Assembly (NCBI RefSeq): GCF_000186865.1
Contig: NW_008705588.1
Coordinates: 328,489 to 392,488 of the forward strand
Direction of reading: 5' to 3'
DNA length: 64,000 nucleotides
Source: Aureococcus anophagefferens
Taxonomy: Eukaryota; Sar; Pelagophyceae; Pelagomonadales; Pelagomonadaceae
Each line of letters opens with the position of its first letter. The first letter of the stretch is position 1. Shown piece after piece: positions 52,929-62,264 of this stretch. The notes under the pieces were generated by a model, which made no database searches, was not told the origin of the DNA, and saw nothing but the letters and a program-made list of their open reading frames with translations. Position numbers and translations under genes: made by a program.

Positions 52929-54056
52929 ATGGAGGCGGCGCGATGGCGCGAGGTTTTGGCGCTCGTGGCGACTCGCAAGTTCAGCGTCCTGCGGCGGGCC
53001 CAGGACGCGAGCGCCGCGAGCCGCGCGGACAGCGGCAACCGGCGCCGCGACAAGCGCAAGGTCGAGAAGCGGCTGGGGCTCCTGGAGGGCGGCGAGGCTC
53101 GGCGCGAGCTGCGGGAACGGGACGGCCGCCCGCTCGCGTCCGGCTACGAGGGCGTGGTCTACGGCGACCACGGCGCGTACGTCGAGGTGAGCGACGCGCA
53201 GCTCGGCTTTCACAGCAGTGATTTCGGCAAGCGCTTCGAGCTGAGGTGCCACGGCGACTACTACGACCTGTACAAGTCGAAGACGACGGCGACGGAGCTC
53301 TACCGCCAGACGCGGACCGTGGCCGACCGGCCGAATCCCCCGCGGGGCCGCGACTCGGCGCGCCGCGACCGGCGCGAGGGCTACGCCGACTACAGGGTGG
53401 GTCTCTGGTACGTGTCGCCAAAGTGCCTCGTCGTCGACGGCCGGACGATGGCGGCCGCGGCCGCGGGGGCGCCGTCGAAGCCCGTCGGCCGGGGCGACGC
53501 GATGCTCAGGGCCGCGGCCGCGGCGGGCCTCTTCCGCCTCCGGTCCGTCGACGGCGTCGTCGCGCGATGCCCCGGCGCGCGCGGGCGCAAGTACCGGTTC
53601 CGCCGCCTCGACTCCGCGACGCTCGCGCGCGACGCCCGCGTCGACGTCGACGCCTGCGTCTCGATCCGCGCCTGGCGCCGCGACGACGGCGACGGCGGCG
53701 GCGACGCGACGGCGCGGGACGTGCTCCTCGTCACCGTCGAGCCGTCCGCGGCGGCCGCGGCGGCGTCGCCCCTCGTCGCCGCGGCGCGGCGCCTCGGCCT
53801 CGGCGCCGGCCACGCGGCCCTCGCGGCGACGCTCCGGCGAGCCTCGACGTCCGACGTCGAGCGGGCCACGAACTGGCCGAGGAACTACGAGGCCCTGCCC
53901 CTCGCGCCGGAGGCCCCGGCCTCGGCCATCGTCCTCGTCGACGCGCGCGTCCTCGAACTGGACCAGATCTGCATCCACGTGCCGCGCGGCTTCCTCGCCG
54001 TCGTCGAGCCCGGGGCCCTGGTCCGACACGCGCGCGCGATCGTGGTTCGGACCTAG
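52929..54056 (+). CDS. hypothetical protein
   Basis: 375 residues from MEAARWREVL, the first Met after the tandem repeats. The N-terminal 70 residues are highly charged helix (RRRDKRKVEKRLGLLEGGE). Residues about 75-150 look beta-rich (GYEGVVYGDHGAYVEVSD, KRFELRCHGDYYDLYKSK) and include an ELYRQTRT motif. The rest is Ala-rich with DVLLVTVEPS and a final LDQICIHVPRGFLAVVE strand pair. No known family or catalytic pattern. Codon bias throughout supports a real gene. It is tail to tail with the dehydrogenase gene, 69 bp apart. Confidence 0.6.
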   Translation: MEAARWREVLALVATRKFSVLRRAQDASAASRADSGNRRRDKRKVEKRLGLLEGGEARRELRERDGRPLASGYEGVVYGDHGAYVEVSDAQLGFHSSDFGKRFELRCHGDYYDLYKSKTTATELYRQTRTVADRPNPPRGRDSARRDRREGYADYRVGLWYVSPKCLVVDGRTMAAAAAGAPSKPVGRGDAMLRAAAAAGLFRLRSVDGVVARCPGARGRKYRFRRLDSATLARDARVDVDACVSIRAWRRDDGDGGGDATARDVLLVTVEPSAAAAAASPLVAAARRLGLGAGHAALAATLRRASTSDVERATNWPRNYEALPLAPEAPASAIVLVDARVLELDQICIHVPRGFLAVVEPGALVRHARAIVVRT

Positions 54057-54125
54057 ACAGTGCGCGTCCCTCGGGAAGACAGGGAGTCGCATATACACGC
54101 GCGCTATTGCTTTTCGCGCACGGCT

Positions 54126-56486
54126 CTAGACCTGGTAGTCGACGAGCGCCTTGACCGCGAGGACGAGGTCCGCGCCGCGCTTGACGACGGCCTCCTCCAT
54201 GGAGGACGCGTAGGGCACGGGCGCGTCGTCCATGCAGAGGCGCTTGACGGGCGCGTCGAGCTCGTCGTAGAGCTCCTCGGAGACGCGCGCGGAGATGGAC
54301 GCGCCGACGCCGCCCGAGAGCGTCGACTCGTCGAGGATGCAGAGCTTGTGCGTCTTCGAGAGCGACGCGGCGATCGTGTCCATGTCGATGGGCTTGAGGG
54401 AGCGCAGCTCGATGAGGTCGATGTCGTTGCCGTTGGCGTTGATGTCCGGGATGGCGTTGACGGCCTCGCGGACGCCGTGGAGGTACGTGAGCACCGTGAC
54501 CGCGTCGCCGTTCGCGACGGCGGCCGGGTCCGCGGCGTAGACGAGCGCGGCCTTGTTCAGGGGCATGCAGGTGCCGACGTCGCAGGGCACCTTGGCGTCC
54601 TTCATGAGCTTGACGGGCGTGAAGAGGATGCCCGGGCCGTCGTCGCGGATCATGGCCTTGCAGAGGCCGTAGGCCGCGTCCGGGCTCGCGGCCGTGCAGA
54701 TCTTGAGGCCGGGGATGCCCATGACGTAGGCGTGGAAGGGCTGGGAGTGCTCGGCGCCCAACGCCTGGTTCGGCGCCGTGCCGCCGGCGCCGACGACGGT
54801 CATGGGCATCTTGAACTGGCCGCCCGTCGTCGCGTACGTGTTGCCCGCCGACGAGAGCTCGGCCATGCCGTAGATGCCAAAATTGGCGTTCATGAGCTCG
54901 ACGATGGGCCGGTAGCCGTTCATGCCCTCGCCGAGGGCCTTGCCGAGGAAGTGGCCCTCGTCGATGATCTCGTCGGCCGCGCGGAGCGCGCCGAAGGTCT
55001 GCTGCGTGAGCTTGGGGATGTCGTAGCTCGAGCCCGCCTGGAGGTCCTCCGCGTGGATCGTCGTCATGGGGTCGCGCACCATCTCCTCGAGGATGGCGAG
55101 GTTGAGCGCGTCGCCGATGTTGATGCCGTCGCCCTTGGCCGCGTCCTGGAGCATCTTGATGCGCGCCTCGCAGTCCGCCAAATTCCCCGCGGGCACGGAC
55201 CGCGCCGTGATCGCCGCGCCGTCGACGGGCGCGGGCTTGGCGTTGTAGTCCGTGTCCGGCTTGTCGGGGTACTCGAGCTCCTTGGCGAGCTCGCGCGGCG
55301 GCGGCGGCGACGCCTTGGCGAAGGCGACCGCGTCCTTGACGACCTGCGAGGCCTTGGCCTTGCGGTCCGAGAGCACGTCCTCGGGCAGGACGCCTAAAGC
55401 CTCGAAGATCTTGAGGGGGTCGGCCTCGGCGCGGGCCCAGGTCTTCTCGGCCTTGCGCCCCCGCTCGTGCTCCGGGTCCGCGGGGCTGTGGCCCTGGAGC
55501 CGGTACGTGTGGACCTGGAGGATCGCGGGCGACGACGTAGAACGGACGTGGTCGATGACCGCGCGGCCCGTCTTGAGCACGTCCTCGAGATTCTGGCCGT
55601 CGACCTTGGCGCCGGGCACGCCGTAGTGCTCGCCCGCGCGCCAGACCTCGCTGTTCTGGGCCACGTCGGGCGTGAACGTGTTGATGGCCCGGCCGTTGTC
55701 GATGCAGAGGATCAGCAGCGGCAGCGACTCCTTCGCGGCGACGTTGAGCACCTCGGCGAGGCGGCCGTTCTGCGAGCCGCCCTCGCCGCAGAAGACGACG
55801 GTGAGGCGGTCGTCGTCGCCGCCGTCGGCCTTGGCCTTGGTGAGGCCGAGCTCGCGGTCGAGGAGGATCGACCGCGCGGCGCCCGCCGCGTAGGGCAGCT
55901 GCTCCGCGACGAGGGCCCAGCCGCCCTGGAAGTGGGTGTCGACGTCGTAGACGTGCATGGAGCCGCCCGTGCCCCGGCACGTGCCGCCGTCCTTGGCGAA
56001 GAGCTCCGCCATGACCTTCTCGGGCGGCACGCCGGACGCGAGCGCGTGCGTGTGCTCGCGGTAGTAGGAGTACTTGATGTCGTCCTTCGTGAGCTGGTCC
56101 GCGATGAGGGCCGGGATGGTCTCCTGGCCGTTGTCGAGGTGCATGAAGCCGCGGATGCTGCCCTGCATGTACGACTGCGCGCACGCGTTCTCGAACTGGC
56201 GGCACAACTGCATGGTCTCGTAGGCGTCGGCGAGGTCGTCGTCCGACACGGCGTCGTACTGGGCGAGGTGGTCGTCGCTGAAGCCGAAGGCGCTCTTGAG
56301 CCGCGCCTTGTTCTCGTCCCAGGCCGTGAAAATCCGCGGCCGCATGGGGCTCCCGTCGTCGGGCACCTCGACGCGCGCCGCCGGGTTCTCGAGCGTCGAC
56401 GTGCGCAGATTGATGTTGTTGCGCGTCGGCGGCGCCTGCGGCGCGCGCAGCGCGCCGCAGAGCGGGAGGACGAGCGCGAGTTTCAT
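54126..56486 (-). CDS. pyruvate (2-oxoacid) dehydrogenase E1, alpha and beta fused
   Basis: 786 residues without an intron. A short hydrophobic head (KLALVLPLCGALRAPQ) suggests a signal plus organelle, perhaps plastid, presequence. Residues about 80-410 are E1-alpha: YREHTHALASGV, GTGGSMHVYD, GEGGSQNGRLAE (thiamine-diphosphate/Mg loop, with GEG where GDG is usual), HTYRLQGHS. Residues about 455-786 are E1-beta: GDALNLAILEEM, HAEDL, GAEHSQPFHAY, GPGILFTPVK, TLSGGVGASI, and a closing PYASSMEEAVV. Normally the two are separate chains of an alpha2beta2 enzyme that feeds acetyl-CoA synthesis. The join (about 415-455) is Pro-rich. The frame is open throughout and both halves keep the expected order, so the fusion is not a gap artefact. 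Confidence 0.9.
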   Translation of the reverse strand: MKLALVLPLCGALRAPQAPPTRNNINLRTSTLENPAARVEVPDDGSPMRPRIFTAWDENKARLKSAFGFSDDHLAQYDAVSDDDLADAYETMQLCRQFENACAQSYMQGSIRGFMHLDNGQETIPALIADQLTKDDIKYSYYREHTHALASGVPPEKVMAELFAKDGGTCRGTGGSMHVYDVDTHFQGGWALVAEQLPYAAGAARSILLDRELGLTKAKADGGDDDRLTVVFCGEGGSQNGRLAEVLNVAAKESLPLLILCIDNGRAINTFTPDVAQNSEVWRAGEHYGVPGAKVDGQNLEDVLKTGRAVIDHVRSTSSPAILQVHTYRLQGHSPADPEHERGRKAEKTWARAEADPLKIFEALGVLPEDVLSDRKAKASQVVKDAVAFAKASPPPPRELAKELEYPDKPDTDYNAKPAPVDGAAITARSVPAGNLADCEARIKMLQDAAKGDGINIGDALNLAILEEMVRDPMTTIHAEDLQAGSSYDIPKLTQQTFGALRAADEIIDEGHFLGKALGEGMNGYRPIVELMNANFGIYGMAELSSAGNTYATTGGQFKMPMTVVGAGGTAPNQALGAEHSQPFHAYVMGIPGLKICTAASPDAAYGLCKAMIRDDGPGILFTPVKLMKDAKVPCDVGTCMPLNKAALVYAADPAAVANGDAVTVLTYLHGVREAVNAIPDINANGNDIDLIELRSLKPIDMDTIAASLSKTHKLCILDESTLSGGVGASISARVSEELYDELDAPVKRLCMDDAPVPYASSMEEAVVKRGADLVLAVKALVDYQV

Positions 56487-56746
56487 GGTCTCGACGTAGG
56501 TCGGTGTGCGCCGTCCCAGAGCGTCGGCTTACGTCGATCTCGTCAACCTACAAGTAGGCTCGCTACGCTGCGCGTTCGCCCGCACGCTGCTTCGCGCCGC
56601 AGCGCAGCGACGGCGTCGCCTCGCCCTGGGTCCCAAGTTGCTATCTCCCCCCTCACGCTCTCCCACCTGTTCGTTCTCGGACGCGAGAGTCCTCGTGGGC
56701 ACCAGATGGCTCCAAGGCCCCCGGGGGCAGCGCGCACGTCTCTCTA

Positions 56747-57171
56747 CTAGCCGCCGCGGCTCATGATCTTGCCGAGCTCGTAGGCGTGGCGGCGCTCCTT
56801 GGCCTCGTGCCACTCGCGGTACATGCGGTTCCGCTCCTCCGTCGAGGCGGCCTGCATGAACGCGCGGTTCTGCTCGATGGACACGAGGCCGTCGAGGCGG
56901 AGCCAGAATTCCACAGGTCGACGATCGAGCGCATCGGCAAGAACACCCCCGAGGCCGCCAACGACTCGACGGGCTTCGACGCCCACGGCTTCCACGTGGC
57001 CGCGAGCGCGTCCCGCAAGGGCCGCGTCAAGATCAAGGCGGGCAAGTCCCGGAAGACGACGACGCGGGACTCGGCCGCGCTCAACGCGGGCTCCGAGTCC
57101 GCCATCTCGAGTGGGGACAAGTATTGGATCGGATTCGTACCTGGACCGTGATGTCGCATTCGCCGTAGCAC
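56747..57171. other. short coding-like fragments on both strands, unassigned
   Basis: The minus strand, 56747-56915, has a coherent helical end (LDGLVSIEQNRAFMQAAST, EWHEAKERRHAYELGKIM, stop at 56747). The plus strand, about 56916-57151, reads RIGKNTPEAANDSTGFDAHG, then HVAASASRKGRVKIKAGKSR and ends at a TGA, but has no Met in that part. The two meet near 56915. They may be the last exon of one gene and an exon of another, or one gene broken by a small assembly inversion. No splice partners could be placed, so no CDS is drawn. Confidence 0.3.
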
Positions 57172-57250
57172 GTGCGACGACTGGCCCGATCTGGTAAACG
57201 CGCAAGGGAAGCGGCGTTCAGCTCCGGTGTTTTTGTGAAGCTAACACTGA

Positions 57251-57512
57251 CGGGCCCCTGCGCGACGGTCCGGCCCCGGGACGGGGGGCGGGGACGGCGG
57301 GCACGGGGGTTCCGGCACGGTAAATGCGCTCAGGGCACGCGGCCCGGCACGGGCCCGGCACGCGGCCCGGCACTCGGCACGGGCCCCGGGCACGGGCCGG
57401 GCACGGGCCGGGGAGGCCCGGCACGGGCCCGGCACGGGGCCCCGGGCACGGCCCGGGCACGGGCCGGGGACGTGGCCGGGGACCGCGGCACGCACCGTCG
57501 CGCAGGGGCCCC
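57251..57512. mobile_element. 262-bp MITE-like element with 18-bp inverted ends
   Basis: gggcccctgcgcgacggt at 57252 is repeated inverted as accgtcgcgcaggggccc ending at 57511. The flanks aacactga (57243) and tacactga (57513) match 7 of 8 and look like an 8-bp target-site duplication. The interior (57330-57480) is a GC-only run of cggcacgggcc-like units. It encodes nothing and lies between genes, so it is a non-autonomous DNA-transposon relic. Its ends do not match the introner ends. Confidence 0.75.
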
Positions 57513-57678
57513 TACACTGATTGTTGCATCGACGGAGCCGTGCGGCGAGAAGCATTTATCTCGCTCGCCTCACTGCTTGCACCTGAGTCATCCCTGGTCC
57601 CCACCGGGGATCCCCCCTTCGAACACGACAAAAAACACAGTGATCACTCGCCTGCTTGCCCCTCGTCGCTCAAAGAGC

Positions 57679-59184
57679 ATGGATGCACCATCGGTGACGC
57701 CTTCGCCGACGCCTTCGCCGGCGCTCCCCGAGCCACCAGTGGCGAAGCGCGCGAGGACGGTCGACTCCACCCTCCTTGAGGACTGGCCGACGTCGACGGC
57801 AAGCGCGGCGCTCGCGGCCTCCGCGCGGGCCGAGCGCGCGGCGCGCGCGACCGTCGCCGCCGCGGAGATCGCCGGGCCGCCGGCGCCGGACCTTACCTTC
57901 GAGACGTGCCGCGACGCGACCGCGGTGCTCGAGCTCTACGCGAGCTTCGCGGGCGACGCGGCCGAGACGTCGCCGGCGCGCCTCGCCGTCGCCCTGCGGG
58001 CCCTCGCGAACCGCGTCGACGGCGCGCGGCGCCTCCGGCGCTCCGCCGTGCTCCGGCAGGACCCGGCGTTCCGCGTCCTCCTCGAGGACCTGGAGCGCAA
58101 GCTCGAGGCGGCGCCCGGCGGCGACGGCGGCGCCGCCGCCGTCACCATCGTCGCGGGTTTAGCGGACCTGGGCTGCGTCGTCGGCGGGGGATTTCGGACC
58201 TTCGAGCGCGTGCTCGAGCTCGCCGCGCGCTCGGCCGCCGCGAACGTGCCGCGGCTCGGATTGGTGCACCTCGCGCGCGCCGCGGGCTCGCTCGTCAAGT
58301 GCGGCTTCGACGCGGGCAGCGCCTGCTTCGCGGCGCTCGCGCGGGGCGTCGAGGCGTTGGTGCGGCCGCTGGCCGTGGGCGACACGGTCGTCGACGCGGA
58401 GCTGCTGAGCCGCCTCGTCTGGGCCTTCTCGCGCGTGAAAGCCGACGTCGCGTCGCTCATGCTGAGCCTCGCCGTGCTCGCGGCCCGCGTCCAGCACTTG
58501 TTGCGGCCGGGGGACCTCGCGGCGCTCGCCATGGCGCTCGCGGCGGCGCGGCCGCCGCGGGGCCGGCTCGACGACCTCTTCCGGCTCATCGCGTTCCGCG
58601 TCGCGCCCGAGCTGGGCACCGTGAGCGACCGGGACCTCGCGGGCCTCGCGTGGGCCTTCGGGACGGCGCGCGCGCCGGCCCCGGGCCTCTACGCCGCCGT
58701 CGCCGCCGAGGCAATCGCGCGCGTCCAGAGCTTCGAGTTCCACGAGCCGCGGGACGTCGTCGCGATGGCCGAGGGCTTCGCCCGCGGCGCCGCGGCGGCG
58801 AAACGATTCGACGGCGCCGGGGCCCTCTTCGAGGCGCTCGCGCTCGCCTACGGCCGGCGCCGGGGCGCCTACAAGCTCTCGGAGGTCGCGGCCCTCGCGG
58901 GCGCGATCTTCGACTGCCGGCAGGCGCTCGACGCGGGGCCGTCCGCGAGCCTCGTGGCGCGCTTCGTCGCGACGGAGGCGTCCCCGGCGTTCGCGGCGGA
59001 CGCGGAGGGGGGCGCCGCGGCCGCCGCGGCCGCGCCGCCGCCCGCTTCGCCCGGCCCCGAGCCCGCGGCGCTCGCGGCGCCCGCGGCGGCGCTCGTCCCC
59101 GAGGAGCCCGCAGAACCCGCGCCACCCGCGGCGCCCGTCCCCGAGGAGCCCGCAGAACCCGCGCCGCCGCCCGCCCAGGAGTAG
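57679..59184 (+). CDS. FASTK/RAP-like helical repeat protein
   Basis: 501 residues from MDAPSVTPS. A disordered, Pro/Ser-rich head includes a basic VAKRARTV (possible nuclear or transit signal). Residues about 75-440 are tandem helix pairs with the pattern LxxLAWAFGxxRAxxPxLYxxVAxE (clearest: DLAGLAWAFGTARAPAPGLY, LLSRLVWAFSRVKAD, DVVAMAEGFARGAA), the arrangement found in FASTK and RAP-domain RNA-binding proteins of organelles. The terminal RAP nuclease-like domain is not seen. The tail has two EEPAEPAPP repeats. A role in mitochondrial or plastid RNA handling is inferred from the family. Confidence 0.7.
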   Translation: MDAPSVTPSPTPSPALPEPPVAKRARTVDSTLLEDWPTSTASAALAASARAERAARATVAAAEIAGPPAPDLTFETCRDATAVLELYASFAGDAAETSPARLAVALRALANRVDGARRLRRSAVLRQDPAFRVLLEDLERKLEAAPGGDGGAAAVTIVAGLADLGCVVGGGFRTFERVLELAARSAAANVPRLGLVHLARAAGSLVKCGFDAGSACFAALARGVEALVRPLAVGDTVVDAELLSRLVWAFSRVKADVASLMLSLAVLAARVQHLLRPGDLAALAMALAAARPPRGRLDDLFRLIAFRVAPELGTVSDRDLAGLAWAFGTARAPAPGLYAAVAAEAIARVQSFEFHEPRDVVAMAEGFARGAAAAKRFDGAGALFEALALAYGRRRGAYKLSEVAALAGAIFDCRQALDAGPSASLVARFVATEASPAFAADAEGGAAAAAAAPPPASPGPEPAALAAPAAALVPEEPAEPAPPAAPVPEEPAEPAPPPAQE

Positions 59185-59210
59185 CCCCGTTCCTCGGAAT
59201 TAACCTACTA

Positions 59211-60533
59211 CTACGTCGTCCGCAGCGGGAGGAGGTCCCCCTCGGCGACGAGCTCCGCGACGACCGCGCGCGCGTGCGCGGACGCGTCGAGGTCCGCGCG
59301 GATGTCGGCGAGGTCGATGGCCGGGGTCGACGCGAGGCGCCCAACGAAGTCGCCGAGCGCCGGGTCGAGCCTCCGGCAGGACCCGTTCGCGCAGAGGAGC
59401 ACGCCGTTCTCCGCGGGCACGCGCGCGAAGCGCGCGCCCGCGGCGTGGGCGAGGGCGTCGGCGTCGTCGAGGGCGACGATGTCGCCGCCGAGGCTCGCCG
59501 CGAGCGCGTCGTCCCAGTCCGCGCCGGCCGCGGCGTCGTCCGGCGCGTCCGCGCGCGGCGCCGTGACCAGCCCCCCGAACCAGGCCGCGAAGCCGTCGCC
59601 GTCGGCGAGCCGCGCGTCGACGGCGGCGCGCACGGCGTCCTTCGCCGTCGCCAGCGCCGCGGCGGGCACCGTGGCGCCGTCCGCCGGGTCCCAGGCCGGG
59701 TCGGCGAGGACGTCGACCTCGTCGGCCGCGGGCGCCAGCGCCTCGTCGGCCCAGCGCCACGCGAGGGGCCGCGGCGCGTAGGTCCGCAGCCCGAAGGAGA
59801 AGGTCGAGGAGACGCCGTCCCCCAGGGCGACGCCGTCGTGGGGCAGTCGCGGCGGCACGTAGAGCAGGTCGCCGGCTTCCAGCGTCCACGCCGCGTCCGC
59901 GCGAAAGTCCGCGAGCGTCCGGCAGCAGCCGTCGGCGTCCCTCGTCCGCCGCCGCTCCTCGGCCTCGTCGACGAAGCCGAGCTCCACGCTCCAGCGCCGC
60001 GACCCCCGCGCCTGGACGAGGAATACGTCCGACGAGTCGACGTGCGGGCCGACGCCGCCGCCGTCGGCCGCGAGCGACGCCATGACGTCGTCGCGGCGCC
60101 AGCCCGCGCCCTGCGCGCCCAGGCACCAGTGCGCCGCCGCGGGCCAGAGCGCCGCGACGTCCGGCGAGCACCGGTCCGCGTCGTTGAGGAGCAGCGTCCA
60201 GCCGCGGTCCGGCAGCGCCTCGAGCCGCGCGGCGTCGAAGGGGCCGACCTCGACGGCGAACGCCGGCGCCGTCACGAGCCGCGACACGACGTCGTCCTCG
60301 AGGGCGAGGCCCGCCAGCAGGTCCACGTCGCAGGCGCGGTCCAGCGCCTCCGCGTCGAGCGCGCCGCGGATGAGCAGCGGCGCCTTGCGCCAGATGTCGG
60401 CGGCGAACTGCGCGCGCCGCGCCGCGGCGGCGACGCCGTCCGTCGCGGCGTTCCACTCGTAGCAAATCGGCGCGAGCGCGAGCGCCGCGCGGATGCACGC
60501 GAGGCGCAGCACTGCTGCAAAACCCATTCCCAT
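59211..60533 (-). CDS. RoxA/YcfD-type ribosomal protein hydroxylase (JmjC fold)
   Basis: 440 residues. A hydrophobic head (GFAAVLRLACIRAALALAP) may be a signal or organelle presequence. KAPLLIRGALD begins the cupin-4 domain. GGGVGPHVDSSDVFLVQARG has the H-x-D iron ligands (about 163) and RRWSV follows. AGDLLYVPPRLPHDGVAL carries the distal His (about 232). A C-terminal winged or helical part includes ENGVLLCANGS. The sequence of motifs is that of bacterial RoxA/YcfD, which hydroxylates an Arg of ribosomal protein L16, and of its eukaryotic relatives RIOX1/2. Plastid or mitochondrial ribosomes would be the natural substrate; this is inferred. It is tail to tail with the 57679 gene and divergent from 60585, 51 bp apart. 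Confidence 0.85.
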   Translation of the reverse strand: MGMGFAAVLRLACIRAALALAPICYEWNAATDGVAAAARRAQFAADIWRKAPLLIRGALDAEALDRACDVDLLAGLALEDDVVSRLVTAPAFAVEVGPFDAARLEALPDRGWTLLLNDADRCSPDVAALWPAAAHWCLGAQGAGWRRDDVMASLAADGGGVGPHVDSSDVFLVQARGSRRWSVELGFVDEAEERRRTRDADGCCRTLADFRADAAWTLEAGDLLYVPPRLPHDGVALGDGVSSTFSFGLRTYAPRPLAWRWADEALAPAADEVDVLADPAWDPADGATVPAAALATAKDAVRAAVDARLADGDGFAAWFGGLVTAPRADAPDDAAAGADWDDALAASLGGDIVALDDADALAHAAGARFARVPAENGVLLCANGSCRRLDPALGDFVGRLASTPAIDLADIRADLDASAHARAVVAELVAEGDLLPLRTT

Positions 60534-60584
60534 GCGTCGCGCACGTCAAGGAAATGTCGACATCAACTCAGCGCCTGAAGCGCG

Positions 60585-62262
60585 ATGGGCAGCCCCCGCG
60601 CCGCCCTCGCGCTGGTGTTCGCCCTCCGCGGCGCGTCGGCGGGCGAGATCGCCGTGAGCGTCGCCGGCGGGCAGGCCGTGCTCGCCTTCGACGGCGACAC
60701 GGACCTCGCGGCGGCGGCGCACGCCTTCGCCGACGCGCACGGCCTCGAGGGCGGCGAGGGCTGCGAGGGCCGGTCCTGCGTCGTCGACATGCTCGTGACG
60801 GCCATGCGCCAGGACCTCGGCGGGTGCGCCGGGAGCGCGGGCGACGGCTGCGTGACGCGGACGTCCGTGTCCGGCGCGGTCTACCGGGCGCAGGGCGCCG
60901 AGGAGGTGTCGCGGCAGGAGGCGGCCTACGACGTCGAGGCGACGATCTACGACCGCCTCGCCATGTACGCCGCCGTGCGGCCCCAGCGGCGCGCCGCGGC
61001 GCCCTGCGCGCCGCCCTACTGCGACTTCGAGTGCGCCATCGGGAGCGCGGCGTTCGAGGACGAGTTCGCGCGCGCCTTCATCGAGGAGGACGACGAGCTG
61101 CGGCGATTGATGGTCGACTACCCGGCGCCGCGGCGCTGCCCCGGCGGGAAATTGTACCCCATCTTCATCGGCATCCCGGCGTCCGAGTTCGTCGACTGCG
61201 CGCCGCGGAAGTACCGCGCGTTCCAAGGCGGCGTCAAGGAGCCCGGCGCGGGCCGCTACGCCTTCGAGCCCCACGAGGAGGCCGAGTACAAGCGCGCCTA
61301 CCGCGAGGCCTACTTTGGCGTCACGAAGAAGAAGGCGGGCTGGGACTGCATGCGCCACTACGAGATCGTCGCGAGCGGCGCGCGAAACGACGCGCGAGCC
61401 GGCTTTCCGCACTTCTCCGTCGCATCGTTCGGACGAGTCGTAATCGATCGTCGAAAAAGTCCAAGCTCGGAACCGTCAAATTGCACGCAAATGGAATGAT
61501 TGCCCACCCGCGCAGGTCGCGAGCGGCGCGTTCCCGTTCTTCACGGACGACCTCGCGACGTGCCCCGAGGGCACGCTCGCCTTCTGGCCCAAGCGACTCC
61601 TGACGGCGGCCAAGTCCTGGGCCGGCGTCCACGCGCACAACCTCACGGCGGACACGCGGCTCGTCGATCGCTCCGCGGTCTTCGCGGAAGCGAACGCGGC
61701 ACTGCTGCACTACGCTCGCCGGAATTTGACGTCAGAGGCGCTGGCGACCTATGTCCTCGAGGCGACGGGCCACGCCGACGCGAAAAGCGTGCTCATCCTG
61801 TCGGCGCACCCGGCGCCGGACTTCCAGCGCGAGATGCTCGTCCACGGCTTCCGGAGCAAGCTCGGCAACGGCGCCGTCGACTTCGTCAAGCCGCCGCACC
61901 TGTACCGGCCCGGGCCGGGCGTCGAGGCGCCGCCGCGAGACATCTCCGAGACGGCGCGGCTCTACGGCTACGGTTTCACCTACGCGCACCGCCTCTGGGA
62001 CGACCCGAGCGTGAACCGGTCCTTCGTGCGGCAACGCGTCGAGGAACACGAGTTCGACCTCATCGTGTACGCAAGCGTTCACCGCGGCCTGCCGTACTTC
62101 GACGAGGTTCTCGAAAAATACTCGCCGGACGACATCGTCTTTGTGGACGGCGAAGATGAGCATGGCTTCAGCAACTTCTCCGCGGCCCTCCCGGCGCTCG
62201 GCCACTACTTCATGCGCGAGCTCCCCGACGGTTGCCCGCCGCCGCCGCCTCGTCAAGACTAA
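60585..62262 (+). CDS. secreted two-exon protein of unknown function
   Basis: Exons 60585-61367 and 61516-62262 give 509 residues, phase 0. A signal peptide (ALALVFALRGASAG) leads to a Cys-containing domain (CEGRSCVVDMLVTAM, CAPPYCDFEC, CPGGKLYPIFIGI). The second exon has CPEGTLAFWPKRLLTA, SWAGVHAHN and NLTADT (possible N-glycosylation sites), then a Rossmann-like segment (SVLILSAHPAPDFQREML), LYGYGFTYAHRLWDD, FDLIVYASVHRGLPYFD and DDIVFVDGEDEHG. The order recalls a glycosyltransferase of the secretory path, but no DxD or family signature is decisive. Splicing restores EIVASGAFPFFTDD. Confidence 0.7.
61368..61515 (+). mobile_element. 148-bp intron between 15-bp direct repeats
   Basis: GTCGCGAGCGGCGCG is exact at 61368-61382 and 61516-61530. 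The GT opening the left copy is the donor and the CGCGCAG before the right copy the acceptor, so splicing restores the uninterrupted sequence in phase 0. It lacks the core words of copies A-E and clear inverted ends. It behaves as an introner of another family, though the long repeat could also come from a tandem-duplication type of intron gain. Confidence 0.72.
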
Positions 62263-62264
62263 AA

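Noticed and set aside
49284..54098. A 1604-codon open frame on minus opposite the RS-rich gene
   Set aside because: It passes through an N run, and its composition mirrors the RS and Ala codons of the plus-strand gene.
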